Notes under the pieces: generated by a model | What the model was told of the DNA's origin: nothing | The model's database searches: none | Seen by the model: the letters and a program-made list of their open reading frames with translations, nothing else | Shown: positions 36,362 to 46,049 of the stretch, in pieces | How the letters are laid out: each line of letters begins with the position of its first letter | Numbering within the stretch: the first letter of the stretch is position 1 | Translations under genes and position numbers: made by a program | Assembly: GCF_012516395.1 (NCBI RefSeq) | Contig: NZ_CP051206.1 | Span: forward strand, 2,958,501-3,022,500 | Direction: 5' to 3' | Length of the DNA: 64,000 bases | DNA from: Dolichospermum flos-aquae CCAP 1403/13F | GTDB taxonomy: Bacteria; Cyanobacteriota; Cyanobacteriia; Cyanobacteriales; Nostocaceae

Positions 36362-36751
36362 TTATTTCACCATAGATAAAATAATCCCCACCAGCGAACC
36401 AAGAATTAGCACCATACCGCTGAGAGAACTAATTGCAAAACCAGGACCGCGTTTTTCAGCAGCTTGATAATATCCCCAAGCATAAGCAATTCTTCCTACT
36501 ATCCAAGCTGCACCGAGAGCAGAACCCCAAATAGGACTAACGTAAATAGAAAACAACCATAAAGCCGGAATAAATAAAGCTAGTTGTTCCAAGGTATTTT
36601 GTTGTACCCTTAGCACTCTTTCAAAATCGAGGTTTCCTGTAGTTTGCGGTACGGGGACTTGATATTTAGCTCTGGCTATACCAACATTAATTGTGACTAC
36701 AAAATATAATATAAGTGCGGAAACAGTTACTAAACTTGGATAAGGAGACAT
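36362..36751 (-). CDS. MAPEG family membrane protein
   Basis: 129 residues with four hydrophobic helices. The MAPEG signature FERVLRVQQNTLEQLALFIPALW (helix 2) and the GRIAYAWGYYQAAEKRGPGF stretch match microsomal glutathione S-transferase-like proteins. The reaction of bacterial members is uncertain (glutathione conjugation or lipid metabolism). It is divergent from the Mla-type ABC gene. Confidence 0.88.
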   Translation of the reverse strand: MSPYPSLVTVSALILYFVVTINVGIARAKYQVPVPQTTGNLDFERVLRVQQNTLEQLALFIPALWLFSIYVSPIWGSALGAAWIVGRIAYAWGYYQAAEKRGPGFAISSLSGMVLILGSLVGIILSMVK

Positions 36752-36813
36752 AAGCTTGAGTAAAATGGGAAAATAAAGTTATTTACAAAATATTATAGGT
36801 TACAGGTGATTAA

Positions 36814-37641
36814 GTGACAGGTGAGAATTTAATCAATTACCAACCAGCAATGATAGAAACATTAGAACCATTAATTGAATTAAGAGGTATTTCTAAAACT
36901 TTTGGCAATAACAAAGTTTTAGATAATGTGGATTTAAAGATATATCGAGGCCAAGCATTAGGGATTATTGGACCATCGGGAACTGGTAAATCAACGGTTT
37001 TGCGGATTATAGCCGGATTATTAAAACCCGATGAGGGAGAAATTTATATTCAAGGGGTACAACGAAAAGGTTTAATAGAAGATGCTGCTGACCCTGTGGG
37101 GATTGGGATGGTATTTCAGCAAGCGGCCTTATTCGACTCCTTGACAGTCGAAGAGAACATTGGATTTCTACTTTATCAACATTCTCGACTCAAGCGATCG
37201 CATATTCGGGAATTAGTCAATCAAAAACTAGAATTGGTAGGACTAGCAGATATTAGTCACCTTTACCCGTCAGAACTTTCTGGAGGAATGCGAAAAAGAG
37301 TCAGTTTTGCCCGTGCTATTATGTCCAATCCTCAACGTCCTACAGATAGTCCAGAGGTTTTATTATACGATGAACCTACAGCCGGATTAGATCCCATTGC
37401 CTCAACGGTAATTGAGGACTTAATCCGTGACTTGCAACATACACAAGGAGTCTGTAGTACCTACTCCATTGTGACTCACCAAGATAGTACAATTCGGCGG
37501 ACATCGGATCAAATAGTCTTTCTTTATCAAGGAAAAGTGCAATGGCAAGGTACAGTAGTTGCCTTAGATCACACAGAAAATCCCTTAATTAGACAATTTA
37601 TGAGTGGAAGTGTACATGGACCCATTCAAGTAGCTGGTTAA
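36814..37641 (+). CDS. Mla-type ABC transporter ATPase (MlaF-like)
   Basis: 275 residues. Walker A is GPSGTGKST, the signature ELSGGMRKRVSFARA (the GGMRKR form is diagnostic for MlaF/Ttg2A ATPases), and Walker B is LLYDEPTAGLD. A GTG at 36814 opens the frame; the ATG 36 bp downstream (MIETLEPLIELRG) is the likelier start. It powers phospholipid or related lipid movement between membranes with an MlaE permease, which is not in this window. The MlaD gene follows 51 bp later. Confidence 0.9.
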   Translation: MTGENLINYQPAMIETLEPLIELRGISKTFGNNKVLDNVDLKIYRGQALGIIGPSGTGKSTVLRIIAGLLKPDEGEIYIQGVQRKGLIEDAADPVGIGMVFQQAALFDSLTVEENIGFLLYQHSRLKRSHIRELVNQKLELVGLADISHLYPSELSGGMRKRVSFARAIMSNPQRPTDSPEVLLYDEPTAGLDPIASTVIEDLIRDLQHTQGVCSTYSIVTHQDSTIRRTSDQIVFLYQGKVQWQGTVVALDHTENPLIRQFMSGSVHGPIQVAG

Positions 37642-37692
37642 GTACCAAATCAAATAAAATTGCTGAGTTTAACGCTATCAGTGGAGGAATAA

Positions 37693-39132
37693 ATGCGAGG
37701 TCTAATTAGCAGCTTCACATCTGCACGTACATGGAGAGAAGGTTCTGTAGGATTGTTGCTCCTGCTAGGGTTAGGCGCATTTGGAGTAATTTTACTGTGG
37801 TTGAATAGAATCACCCCCGGCCAAACTTCTTATCAAGCAACCATCGAATTTGCTAACGCGGGGGGAATGCAAAAGGGTTCAGCAGTGCGTTTTCGGGGTG
37901 TGAAAGTGGGGACTATCACCAATGTTAAACCCGGCTCAAATGCGATTGATGTCGAAATTCAAATTAACTCCCCTGATTTAATAATTCCCAGTAATTCGAT
38001 CATTGAAGCCAATCAAAGTGGATTAATTAGCGAAAATATTATTGACATTACACCAAAAGGAGATTTACCTGGGAAGGTAACCGCTAAACCCCTAGATAAA
38101 GACTGTAATTCCAGCCTAATTATTTGTAATGGTTCTCGCTTAAAAGGTGAAATTGGCATCAGTGTTGATGAACTGATGCGACAATCAACTATTTTTGCGG
38201 CTCAGTACAGTAGTGAAAAGTTCTATAAAAATGTGAATCGTACGTTAGAAACCTCGGCTAATGCTGCTGCTAATATCGCTGATTTGACGAAGGATTTGCA
38301 AGGGTTGAGCAAAACCTTCAAAGGACAAATAGGTGTATTTTCAGATACAGCAGCTACATTACAACGTTCGACAGTCCAATTAACTGCAACCACAACCAAA
38401 ACAGCGAATCAATTAGGCGAAACATCTAAAGACTTTAGTACAACAGCCAAACAAGCAAGTCGCTTACTAACAAATTTAGATAATCTCATCACTACTAATC
38501 GTTCTTCTTTAGTTGGTACTTTGAATAGTATGACGGAAACCAGTAACCAACTTAGGCAAACAATTACTAGTTTATCACCGGCGATTAACCGCTTAACCCA
38601 AGGAAAATTATTAAATAACCTAGAAACCCTATCTGCAAATGCAGCCGAAGCTTCTGCGAATTTAAAAGATGCTTCTAAAACTTTAAATGATCCAAAAAAC
38701 ATTGTTTTACTGCAACAAACTTTAGATGCAGCTAGAGCAACATTTGAAAATACCCAAAAAATTACCGCTGATTTAGATGAATTAACAGGCGATCCTAAGT
38801 TCCGTCAAAATATGCTGCGATTGGTAAATGGTCTGAGTAAATTAGTTTCTTCTAGCAAAGACATCCAGGAAAAAACCAAGGTAGCTGTAACTCTAGATTC
38901 TCTCAAAGCTGATGCTAATCAATCAAAGGTAGTAATTACCGCACCCGTTCCCCAAAAACCAGCGTCAGTAGTTGAGCAAAGTCGAAACTTACTAATTACT
39001 CCCCCACCCAAAACCCTGGAGAAAGTAGAAATAACCACCCAACCTATCTCCGAACCACCCAATTCATCCCAAGAACAACTCCTCCAACAACTCCGAGATT
39101 ATCGAGAACAGGGAGCAGGGGACAGGGAGTAG
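37693..39132 (+). CDS. MlaD-family substrate-binding protein
   Basis: 479 residues. An N-terminal membrane helix (about 20-38) is followed by the MCE/MlaD domain (FANAGGMQKGSAVRFRGVKVGTI) and a long helical C-terminal half rich in Thr/Asn/Ser. Such helices form tunnels for lipids across the periplasm. It is probably an operon with the MlaF-like ATPase 51 bp upstream. The last ~12 codons (DYREQGAGDRE) run into a repeat, so the present stop may not be the ancestral one. Confidence 0.88.
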   Translation: MRGLISSFTSARTWREGSVGLLLLLGLGAFGVILLWLNRITPGQTSYQATIEFANAGGMQKGSAVRFRGVKVGTITNVKPGSNAIDVEIQINSPDLIIPSNSIIEANQSGLISENIIDITPKGDLPGKVTAKPLDKDCNSSLIICNGSRLKGEIGISVDELMRQSTIFAAQYSSEKFYKNVNRTLETSANAAANIADLTKDLQGLSKTFKGQIGVFSDTAATLQRSTVQLTATTTKTANQLGETSKDFSTTAKQASRLLTNLDNLITTNRSSLVGTLNSMTETSNQLRQTITSLSPAINRLTQGKLLNNLETLSANAAEASANLKDASKTLNDPKNIVLLQQTLDAARATFENTQKITADLDELTGDPKFRQNMLRLVNGLSKLVSSSKDIQEKTKVAVTLDSLKADANQSKVVITAPVPQKPASVVEQSRNLLITPPPKTLEKVEITTQPISEPPNSSQEQLLQQLRDYREQGAGDRE

Positions 39133-39236
39133 GGGAAGTAGGGGAAGTGGGGGAAGTGGGGGAAGTGGGGGAAGTGGGGGAGAAACTTCCTTCTTTATTC
39201 TTTTTTCCTCCTGACTCCTGACTCCTGACTCCTGAA
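39127..39236. repeat. GTGGGGGAA and CTCCTGA tandem microrepeats
   Basis: About six 9-bp units (GTAGGGGAA/GTGGGGGAA, 39129-39182) are followed by four 7-bp CTCCTGA units (39208-39236). They separate the MlaD gene from the convergent DUF3288 gene and reach into the end of the MlaD reading frame. The same 7-bp unit, reversed, recurs at 47838-47868. Confidence 0.85.
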
Positions 39237-39246
39237 CTCCTATTCC

Positions 39247-39543
39247 CTAATTCCAATCCTGCTCGTCTTTTTTGCCCTGACTTTTGTAAATTCCGCCGAT
39301 ATCATGGATTTGACGGGTTTTTGCAAATAGTTCAGTTTCCGTTAAACCCCAGCGTTGCAAAACTTTATCTAAGTTGCTTTGGATGTCCCGCGCTCCCGGA
39401 AAACCTTGATAGCGAATTTTTAGTCTAGCCAATTCTGATAAATTGTAATCGGTTGCGTCTTGAGCGAGTAAAATATCAATAAGGGGGCGATCGCGGTTGT
39501 AGAGTGGATGTTGTTGGTCTTTACCGCCGGAAATTTCTGTCAC
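39247..39543 (-). CDS. DUF3288 family protein
   Basis: 98 residues, a small soluble cyanobacterial family. It opens with DQQHPLYNRDRPLIDILLAQ and continues with a mostly helical body (ARLKIRYQGFPGARDIQ). The role is unknown. It converges with the Mla genes across the microrepeat region. Confidence 0.85.
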   Translation of the reverse strand: MTEISGGKDQQHPLYNRDRPLIDILLAQDATDYNLSELARLKIRYQGFPGARDIQSNLDKVLQRWGLTETELFAKTRQIHDIGGIYKSQGKKDEQDWN

Positions 39544-39786
39544 AATTAATACCTGTACGAAGTTAGCAATCCATCAACAACTCAAGATGAAAAATCTCGA
39601 CCATTGCTAATTATCTACCATTATCTAGTGAATGACGGCAACTACGCCTTGTCACTTACGGCTCTCACTACTGCCATTCAGCTTAAAATAAAGATACATT
39701 ATCTTTAAGAAAATACAAGAAACTTTAGATGAGGGTGAAATAATATCTCACCCAAAGTCCAAGCAGCACGAGGGAAAGAACCCGCT

Positions 39787-42237
39787 ATGTTTGAACACTT
39801 CACTTCCGAAGCCATTAGGGTAATTATGTTAGCCCAGGAGGAAGCACGACGACTGGGACACAACTTTGTAGGAACAGAACAAATTCTCCTGGGTCTAATG
39901 GGAGAAGGAACAGGTGTTGCTGCTAAGGTGCTGGCTGAGTTGGGTGTTACCCTGAAAGAAGCCCGTCGGGAAGTAGAAAAAATAATTGGCCGGGGTTCTG
40001 GGTTTGTCCCACCGGAAATTCCTTTTACCCCGAAAGTAAAAAGCCTGTTTGAGCAATCTTTCCGAGAAGCTCACGGTCTTGGACATAATTACATAAACAC
40101 TGAACACTTATTATTAGGTTTAACTGAGGCTGGTGAAGGAGTCGCCGCCAAAGTATTACAAAATCTAGGAGTGGATTTACCAGTTATCCGTTCCGCTGTG
40201 ATGAGCCGATTGGGTGAAGATACAGCGGTTGTCACTGGTGGTAGAAGTAATTCCCAGCGCAATCAAAATTTATCCATAGAGGCGTTTGGCAGAAATCTCA
40301 CCAAACTGGCTCAGGATGGCAGGCTAGACCCGGTAGTTGGTCGCCAGAAGGAAATTGAAAGAACTGTGCAAATTCTCGGTCGGAGAACCAAAAATAACCC
40401 GGTTTTAATTGGAGAACCAGGGGTTGGTAAAACAGCGATCGCTGAAGGTTTAGCGCAACGTATTATCAATCAAGATGTCCCCGAAATTTTACTTGATAAG
40501 CAAGTAATTAGTTTGGATATGGGGTCTGTGGTAGCGGGAACTCGTTTCCGGGGTGATTTTGAGGAACGCCTCAAAAAAATCATGGAGGAAGTCCGCAGCG
40601 CCGGAAACATCATCTTAGTGATTGATGAAATTCATACCTTAGTGGGTGCAGGTGGCACAGAAGGCGGTTTGGATGCAGCTAATATCCTGAAACCGGCTTT
40701 AGCACGGGGTGAACTCCAGTGCATTGGTGCTACTACCTTAGATGAATATCGTCAGCACATCGAGCGTGATGCGGCTTTAGAGCGGCGTTTCCAGCCAATT
40801 TTGGTGGGAGAACCATCGGTAGCCGAAACTATTGATATTCTCTATGGTTTACGCGGTGCTTATGAACAGCATCATAGAGTCAATATTACGGATGAAGCAG
40901 TAGTTGCGGCGGCTGAATTGGCAGATCGTTATATTAGCGATCGCTTTCTACCCGACAAAGCCATTGACTTGATTGATGAAGCTGGTTCTCGCGTGCGTTT
41001 ACGTCACTCGCACATTGCGAATAACAAAGAACTCAAACGGGAATTAACCACCGCTACCAAAGCCAAATCGGAAGCCATTAGAGTTCAAGATTTTAGCAAA
41101 GCTGGTAAATTGCGGATACAAGAATTAGAACTACAAACCAGACTTGATTTAGAAGAAAATCAGGAAACTGTCAACGCTCCCCTTGTCAACGAAGAAGACA
41201 TTGCTCAAATTGTCGCTTCTTGGACTGGTGTTCCCGTTAACAAACTGACTGAATCTGAATCTGAATTACTTTTACATCTTGAAGACACTTTACATACAAG
41301 ATTGATTGGACAAGAACAAGCAGTTACATCGGTTTCTCGCGCTATTCGTCGCGCCCGTGTCGGCTTAAAAAGTCCTAATCGTCCCATTGCTAGTTTTATC
41401 TTTTCTGGACCAACTGGTGTCGGGAAAACCGAATTAGCTAAAGCCTTAGCGGCTTACTTCTTCGGGGATGAAGAATCAATGGTACGTTTAGATATGTCCG
41501 AATACATGGAAAGCCACAACGTTTCCAAGTTGATTGGTTCACCTCCTGGTTATGTAGGATACGATGAAGGCGGACAATTAACGGAAGCTGTACGGCGCAA
41601 ACCCTACACAGTGTTGCTATTCGACGAAATCGAAAAAGCGCATCCCGATGTATTCAATATGCTGCTGCAAATCTTGGATGACGGTCATCTTACGGATGCG
41701 AAAGGTCGGAAAGTAGACTTCAAGAATACATTAATTATCTTGACTTCTAACATTGGTTCTAAGGTAATTGAAAAAGGTGGTAGTAGCTTAGGGTTTGAGT
41801 TTGATAATGCAGCAGAAGCTAGTTATCATCGGATTCGTAACTTGGTTAACGAAGAACTCAAAGCATATTTCCGTCCCGAATTCCTCAACCGTGTTGATGA
41901 TATTATCGTCTTCACTCAACTCAACAAAGATGAGGTCAAGCAAATTGCTGAAATCATGCTGCGTGATGTTGGTAGTCGTCTCAAAGAGAAGAATATCACT
42001 TTAGAAGTGACTGAAGCTTTTAAAGAGAAGGTTGTCCAAGAAGGCTATGATCCTAGCTACGGTGCTAGACCATTACGCCGCGCTATTGTGCGTCTGTTGG
42101 AAGATTCTTTGGTTGAAGCGATCTTGTCTGGGGAAATTGCAGATGGAGATAAGGCTATTGTGGATGTAGATGATGATGGCCAGGTAAAGGTTAGAAAGTC
42201 GGAAACCCGTGAGTTGTTATTAACTAATGTTGGTTAA
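39787..42237 (+). CDS. clpC: ATP-dependent Clp protease ATP-binding subunit ClpC
   Basis: 816 residues. Two Clp_N repeats ([33 protein letters not shown]) precede AAA module 1 (Walker [15 protein letters not shown], Walker [13 protein letters not shown]). A UVR/M domain ([21 protein letters not shown]) and AAA module 2 ([34 protein letters not shown]) follow. It unfolds substrates for ClpP and is essential in cyanobacteria. A 149-bp slice of module 1 is duplicated at 45200-45348. A strong terminator follows. Confidence 0.97.
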   Translation: MFEHFTSEAIRVIMLAQEEARRLGHNFVGTEQILLGLMGEGTGVAAKVLAELGVTLKEARREVEKIIGRGSGFVPPEIPFTPKVKSLFEQSFREAHGLGHNYINTEHLLLGLTEAGEGVAAKVLQNLGVDLPVIRSAVMSRLGEDTAVVTGGRSNSQRNQNLSIEAFGRNLTKLAQDGRLDPVVGRQKEIERTVQILGRRTKNNPVLIGEPGVGKTAIAEGLAQRIINQDVPEILLDKQVISLDMGSVVAGTRFRGDFEERLKKIMEEVRSAGNIILVIDEIHTLVGAGGTEGGLDAANILKPALARGELQCIGATTLDEYRQHIERDAALERRFQPILVGEPSVAETIDILYGLRGAYEQHHRVNITDEAVVAAAELADRYISDRFLPDKAIDLIDEAGSRVRLRHSHIANNKELKRELTTATKAKSEAIRVQDFSKAGKLRIQELELQTRLDLEENQETVNAPLVNEEDIAQIVASWTGVPVNKLTESESELLLHLEDTLHTRLIGQEQAVTSVSRAIRRARVGLKSPNRPIASFIFSGPTGVGKTELAKALAAYFFGDEESMVRLDMSEYMESHNVSKLIGSPPGYVGYDEGGQLTEAVRRKPYTVLLFDEIEKAHPDVFNMLLQILDDGHLTDAKGRKVDFKNTLIILTSNIGSKVIEKGGSSLGFEFDNAAEASYHRIRNLVNEELKAYFRPEFLNRVDDIIVFTQLNKDEVKQIAEIMLRDVGSRLKEKNITLEVTEAFKEKVVQEGYDPSYGARPLRRAIVRLLEDSLVEAILSGEIADGDKAIVDVDDDGQVKVRKSETRELLLTNVG

Positions 42238-42269
42238 TTACGGATTTCTACAATGTCGGTAATTTATTT

Positions 42270-42303
42270 GGTGGGTGACTTTATTGTTAACCCACCTTTT
42301 TTT
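42270..42303 (+). terminator. clpC terminator
   Basis: A 7-bp stem GGTGGGT/ACCCACC, 13-nt loop, is followed by seven T, 32 bp after the clpC stop codon. Confidence 0.88.
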
Positions 42304-42600
42304 ATGGGTTTTTACGGAAGAATATGGATAAATGAACCACGAAGAGACGAAGAGGGCGAAGAAAGAAGGAAGATATACTCAAGATGGCTTAATTATCCGG
42401 GTTATATAGGTAGGAGTAAGGCAAAATCTCATCGGGTTTCAACTTAAGCTACAGATAGCTTAGAGAACTCCACAAAAAGAAATGCCCAATGTCATTCTGT
42501 TCGCGCAGCGTGCCAGAGGCATTACGAAACGAAGTGTAGTGAAGAATCTTTTGAGATGCTTCATTTCGCTTCGCTACACTATTTATTTTTTGGCTTACTC
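42304..42600. other. 297-bp gene-free region after clpC
   Basis: It contains dispersed cyanobacterial repeat sequence (TTCGCGCAGCGTGCC near 42499, and CGAAGTGTAGTGAAGAATC with inverted TTCGCTTCGCTACACT near 42528-42581). The short plus-strand frame across it has no family signature and was not accepted. Confidence 0.5.
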
Positions 42601-43398
42601 TTAGAGGTATGTTAGAGGAATTTTTACAGTAAAAGTTGTTCCTACTCCAACTTTACTTTCCACCAAAATTTCTCCCTGGTGTCTTTCTACACATTTCTTA
42701 ACAATTGGTAATCCTAACCCAGTTCCGACAATACCTTCAACATTTTGAGATCGAAAAAAAGGCTCATAAAGCCTAGCCTGTTCCGCTGGAGAAATGCCTA
42801 TACCTTCATCTATCACCTGAAAGATAGTAGTATCTGGTTGAGAATTCAAAACCAAGGATATACTACCTCCAGATGACGAATATTTGATGGCATTTAAAAG
42901 CAAATTGCTAAGAATAGAGTACAACAATTTTTCATCTAGATTAGCACGAAAAGATTGACCATGCTTGATGAACTTTATAATATGATTTGTGTGACTAAAC
43001 ATCTGCACATCTTCCAGCAGATTCAAACAAAAGTTTTCCACATTGATTAATTGAGGTTTATAATCTAGTTCACCTGCTTCGGCTCTAGTCAAAGTTAATA
43101 TATCTGTTAATAGGTGATTGATCAACTTTGCTGAAGACTGAATGCGATCAAGATTTTTTAATTCCTTTTTATCCACCAAATCCACCAGAATTTCCCGTAA
43201 TAACTGAGATGAAAGCAATATTACACTTAAAGGTGTACGAAATTCATGGGAAATCATAGAAAATAGCTGAACCTTTAATTCACCAATTTTTTTTTCTTGA
43301 GCAAGGGAAGCTTCCAAGGATTTAATGTGTTCTTGTTTTACTCCTTGACGCTCGATGATAAAACATAAACTGCAAATCACAACCAGGCTTAAAGTCAA
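42601..43398 (-). pseudogene. sensor histidine kinase, 5'-truncated by an IS4 element
   Basis: 265 residues remain. HisKA has the phospho-acceptor His in MISHEFRTPLSVIL. The HATPase has N-box NLLLNAIKYSS, G1 DEGIGISP and G2 GTGLGLPIVKK. All kinase motifs are intact. The only usable start (TTG at 43398) lies within 4 bp of the IS end, and an in-frame TAA lies just inside the IS. The N-terminal sensor and membrane part is therefore missing; the leftover VVICSLCFIIE looks like the end of a membrane helix. It may be translated from an IS-borne start but is probably non-sensing. Which partner regulator it had is unknown. Confidence 0.8.
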
Positions 43399-45196
43399 TA
43401 CCCGTGAATGAAATTAATAGCCTACAAATAATTACTAATATTAATTCTGCAAATATTAAGGCATAAAAATAACTTCAGTTTAGTCTAAACTCCAGGCAAA
43501 ATGTATCTAAAATTATATGATCATGAGATTTTTCTTGAATTTATAAATCATCAATCTTGTCAATTATTTGAAATCAAATTTAAAAAATCATAAATGTGTC
43601 ATTTTTTTCGTCGAGAATTTTTATTCCTGCTCCAAAATGAGTAGCCTGATAGTATATATTGACAAAATATGAAAGAATATTTAAGCTTTATAAGAGTTTA
43701 TTTCAAGTCATCCTTGACAGTTTTGTATGGGAATTCAAAAAGAACATCATCAGATGCTTACTCAGTTTACGACAGAATATGATCTGCAACCAATTGCAAA
43801 ACATTTATCAACTATTATCAAAGAATCTTTGGCGAGTGTTTCATCAAGTAAATGTCGTCAAGGAACGATTCTAGTACCAACGTTTGTCATTTGGTTTGTA
43901 ATTCTCTCCACTATCCGTCGTGATTTAAGTTATTTAGGAATAATGGATTGGATGATATCAGGATTGAGGTGGTTATCCTGTTGTCTACCAAAACAACTTA
44001 TTTCTGAAGGTGCTATGAGTCATGCCAGAGTTCGTATAGGATTAACAGTTTTTCAACTAATATTTAAAAAACTCACTTCTAGTTTGACAACATTGAAATA
44101 TGACTTTCATAAATGGACTACAGTAATATTTGATGGTTCCACAGGTACGACACCTGATACTGAAAGTAATCGTGATAAATTTGGGAAGTCTAAATGTGGT
44201 CGAGGAGAAAGTGCTTTTCCCATGCTGAGAATAGTCACATTAATATCAGCATCAACACGCCTGATCCTAGATTTTACCTATGGTTCGAGCCAAGGTAAAG
44301 GAACTGGTGAAAGGACTTTAATGACTAAATTACTGGCACAATTTAACCAGAAAAACTTATTATTTTTATTAGATGCTGGTTTATATTCCTTTGCAACTAT
44401 TTTTAGTATTCGTACAAAAGAATGCGACTTTTTACTTAGGGTAGCTTCTAATGTTAAACTACCTGTTATCTCTGATTCTCGTTTGCCAGATGGATACATG
44501 GCTAGATATCCAGATGGAAGTTATTTATCAGAAATTAATGGCAAAATTCTCAATTTAGAAAAATCTACAGAATCGCATAAACAATGGAATCAGGAAAGTA
44601 TCATTGTCCGAGTTATTGAATATCAAATTCCTGGTTTTCTCCCTCGTCGTTTAGTTACTAGTATTATTGACCCTAATATTTCTGCCAAAGAATTAATTAT
44701 TCACTATCATTGCAGATGGGAGGTGGAAATTAGTTTCTGTGAAATAAAAACACATCAATGTGCTACGCTCAAAGGACAAATGCCCACTATTTTTCGGAGC
44801 AAAACATCTGAATTAGTCGAACAAGAACTTTATGCTATGTTAATTGCTTATAATCTACTCCGCGATTTAATTTACCAATCTGCTAACGAATATAATAAAA
44901 ATCCTTTACTCCTTAGTTTTCTTGAATCTTTGCAACTAGTTATAGATTTAGTACAACTCATCAGCCATTCATCCTTAAAATTACGAGAAATTCAACATCA
45001 ATATTTATTATCATTAATTTCCCAGTCTGAAATTGATCGCCCCCGACGAAAACGTATTAATCCCCGTGTTGTCAAAATTAAAATGTCCAAATTCAAGCGC
45101 AAAAACTCTTCCCATAAATCTGAAATCAGAGATATAGAAAAAGACTTGAAAATCCTTCCCCCACAAGCAGTTTGACAATTTCATTCACGGGTATTG
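43396..45196 (+). mobile_element. IS4-family insertion sequence
   Basis: About 1.8 kb, bounded by perfect 21-bp inverted repeats (43395-43415 and 45177-45197, outer bases CAATACCCGTGAATGAA). It holds one transposase gene. The left 330 bp are non-coding. No target duplication is visible (TTAAAGT against AGAATAA). The left flank is a truncated kinase gene and the right flank a clpC slice, so the present position looks like a recombination joint. Confidence 0.88.
43727..45175 (+). CDS. IS4-family transposase
   Basis: 482 residues. The DDE core is visible: first Asp in [14 protein letters not shown], second Asp in [10 protein letters not shown]. The YREK box [15 protein letters not shown] fits the IS4 signature Y-2-R-3-E-6-K exactly, with an insertion domain between. 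The gene appears intact, with no frameshift, so the element may still be active. The ATG at 43727 follows a ~330-bp leader inside the IS. Confidence 0.93.
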   Translation: MGIQKEHHQMLTQFTTEYDLQPIAKHLSTIIKESLASVSSSKCRQGTILVPTFVIWFVILSTIRRDLSYLGIMDWMISGLRWLSCCLPKQLISEGAMSHARVRIGLTVFQLIFKKLTSSLTTLKYDFHKWTTVIFDGSTGTTPDTESNRDKFGKSKCGRGESAFPMLRIVTLISASTRLILDFTYGSSQGKGTGERTLMTKLLAQFNQKNLLFLLDAGLYSFATIFSIRTKECDFLLRVASNVKLPVISDSRLPDGYMARYPDGSYLSEINGKILNLEKSTESHKQWNQESIIVRVIEYQIPGFLPRRLVTSIIDPNISAKELIIHYHCRWEVEISFCEIKTHQCATLKGQMPTIFRSKTSELVEQELYAMLIAYNLLRDLIYQSANEYNKNPLLLSFLESLQLVIDLVQLISHSSLKLREIQHQYLLSLISQSEIDRPRRKRINPRVVKIKMSKFKRKNSSHKSEIRDIEKDLKILPPQAV

Positions 45197-45199
45197 AGA

Positions 45200-45348
45200 A
45201 TAACCCGGTTTTAATTGGAGAACCAGGGGTTGGTAAAACAGCGATCGCTGAAGGTTTAGCGCAACGCATTGTGAATCAAGATGTCCCTGAAATTTTACTT
45301 GATAAGCAAGTAATTAGTTTGGATATGGGTTCTGTGGTAGCGGGAACT
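45200..45348 (+). pseudogene. 149-bp duplicated slice of clpC
   Basis: The sequence encodes [20 protein letters not shown] onward and matches clpC (about 40391-40540) with only about five base changes. It begins 3 bp after the IS4 right end and stops abruptly in GCGGGAACTC, where unrelated sequence (TCCTGACTCCTCC) takes over. It contains the first Walker A motif but no complete domain, so it cannot function. It could come from this clpC or from another paralog elsewhere. Confidence 0.9.
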
Positions 45349-45367
45349 CTCCTGACTCCTCCTATAA

Positions 45368-45697
45368 TTATTCATCTTGCAACAAGGATACAAGCCCATC
45401 TAAGGTTTGTGACAATTGAGTGATTTGTTCCATAGAATCCTTCTGAGAATCAGCCAAACTTTGAACAGCGTCACATAAAGCAAAAATCTGATATCCTTGC
45501 TGCTGTACTTGTTTTCCTTGAGCCTCTATTTGTAGACTCAGAGCATCTACTCTGTGAGCAAGACGTTCAATTGTCTCAGTTGTCGAGAGTACAGCGTCTC
45601 CAATCTGTTCAACAATAGATTCTAGACGACTGATTCTTGTTTCTATTCCAGTTGCAATCATTTCTGGCCTGCTCCAATCTTGAGAAGAAATCATCAC
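45368..45697 (-). CDS. hypothetical coiled-coil protein
   Basis: 109 residues. Heptad-like repeats run almost end to end ([56 protein letters not shown]), so it should form a long helical coil. There is no membrane segment or known domain. Similar small coil proteins occur across cyanobacteria without an assigned role. The start could be the second Met. Confidence 0.6.
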   Translation of the reverse strand: MMISSQDWSRPEMIATGIETRISRLESIVEQIGDAVLSTTETIERLAHRVDALSLQIEAQGKQVQQQGYQIFALCDAVQSLADSQKDSMEQITQLSQTLDGLVSLLQDE

Positions 45698-46049
45698 AGT
45701 AATATTCCTAAATATTCATTCCATAGTTTCATAATCAGCATTATTAATAAATAAAGTAATTTGTCATCATTCCTCTTAGTTTTGACTTTTGACTTTTGAC
45801 TTCCGCCAAGCGGTACTAATCCCTATTCCCTAGTTCCTACGTTAAATTACAAAAGAAGGGAACAGGGAACAGATAAGAAACTTTAGTTGCACCAGTTTAA
45901 AGCTTCTGTCAAAAAAAGATGTTTTTAAAAGATGCGTAGCCCGAAAAAACAGTGTCATTATTTCAATCTCATGTTTTTAAACATGAGTTTTTCCTGTTAG
46001 AAAGTTGCCCGTTCCCACCTGAGTTCGAAAAAAATTAATCCATTTTGGT
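45698..46049. other. 352-bp region with a hairpin, no gene
   Basis: A 9-bp hairpin (CTCATGTTT/AAACATGAG, 45968-45987, followed by five T on the plus strand) and direct TTTTGACTTTTGACTTTTGA repeats near 45780-45800 are visible. The upstream part must hold the promoter of the coiled-coil gene. The hairpin lies about 60 bp past the stop of the minus-strand ABC gene but its T run faces the other strand. Confidence 0.5.

Noticed and set aside
42253-42447. 64-codon frame after clpC
   Set aside because: It begins inside the clpC terminator region and crosses dispersed repeat sequence; no family features.
45968-45992. Terminator of the minus-strand ABC exporter
   Set aside because: The hairpin is good but its T run is on the plus strand; no plus-strand gene ends there, so it is only noted as a hairpin.
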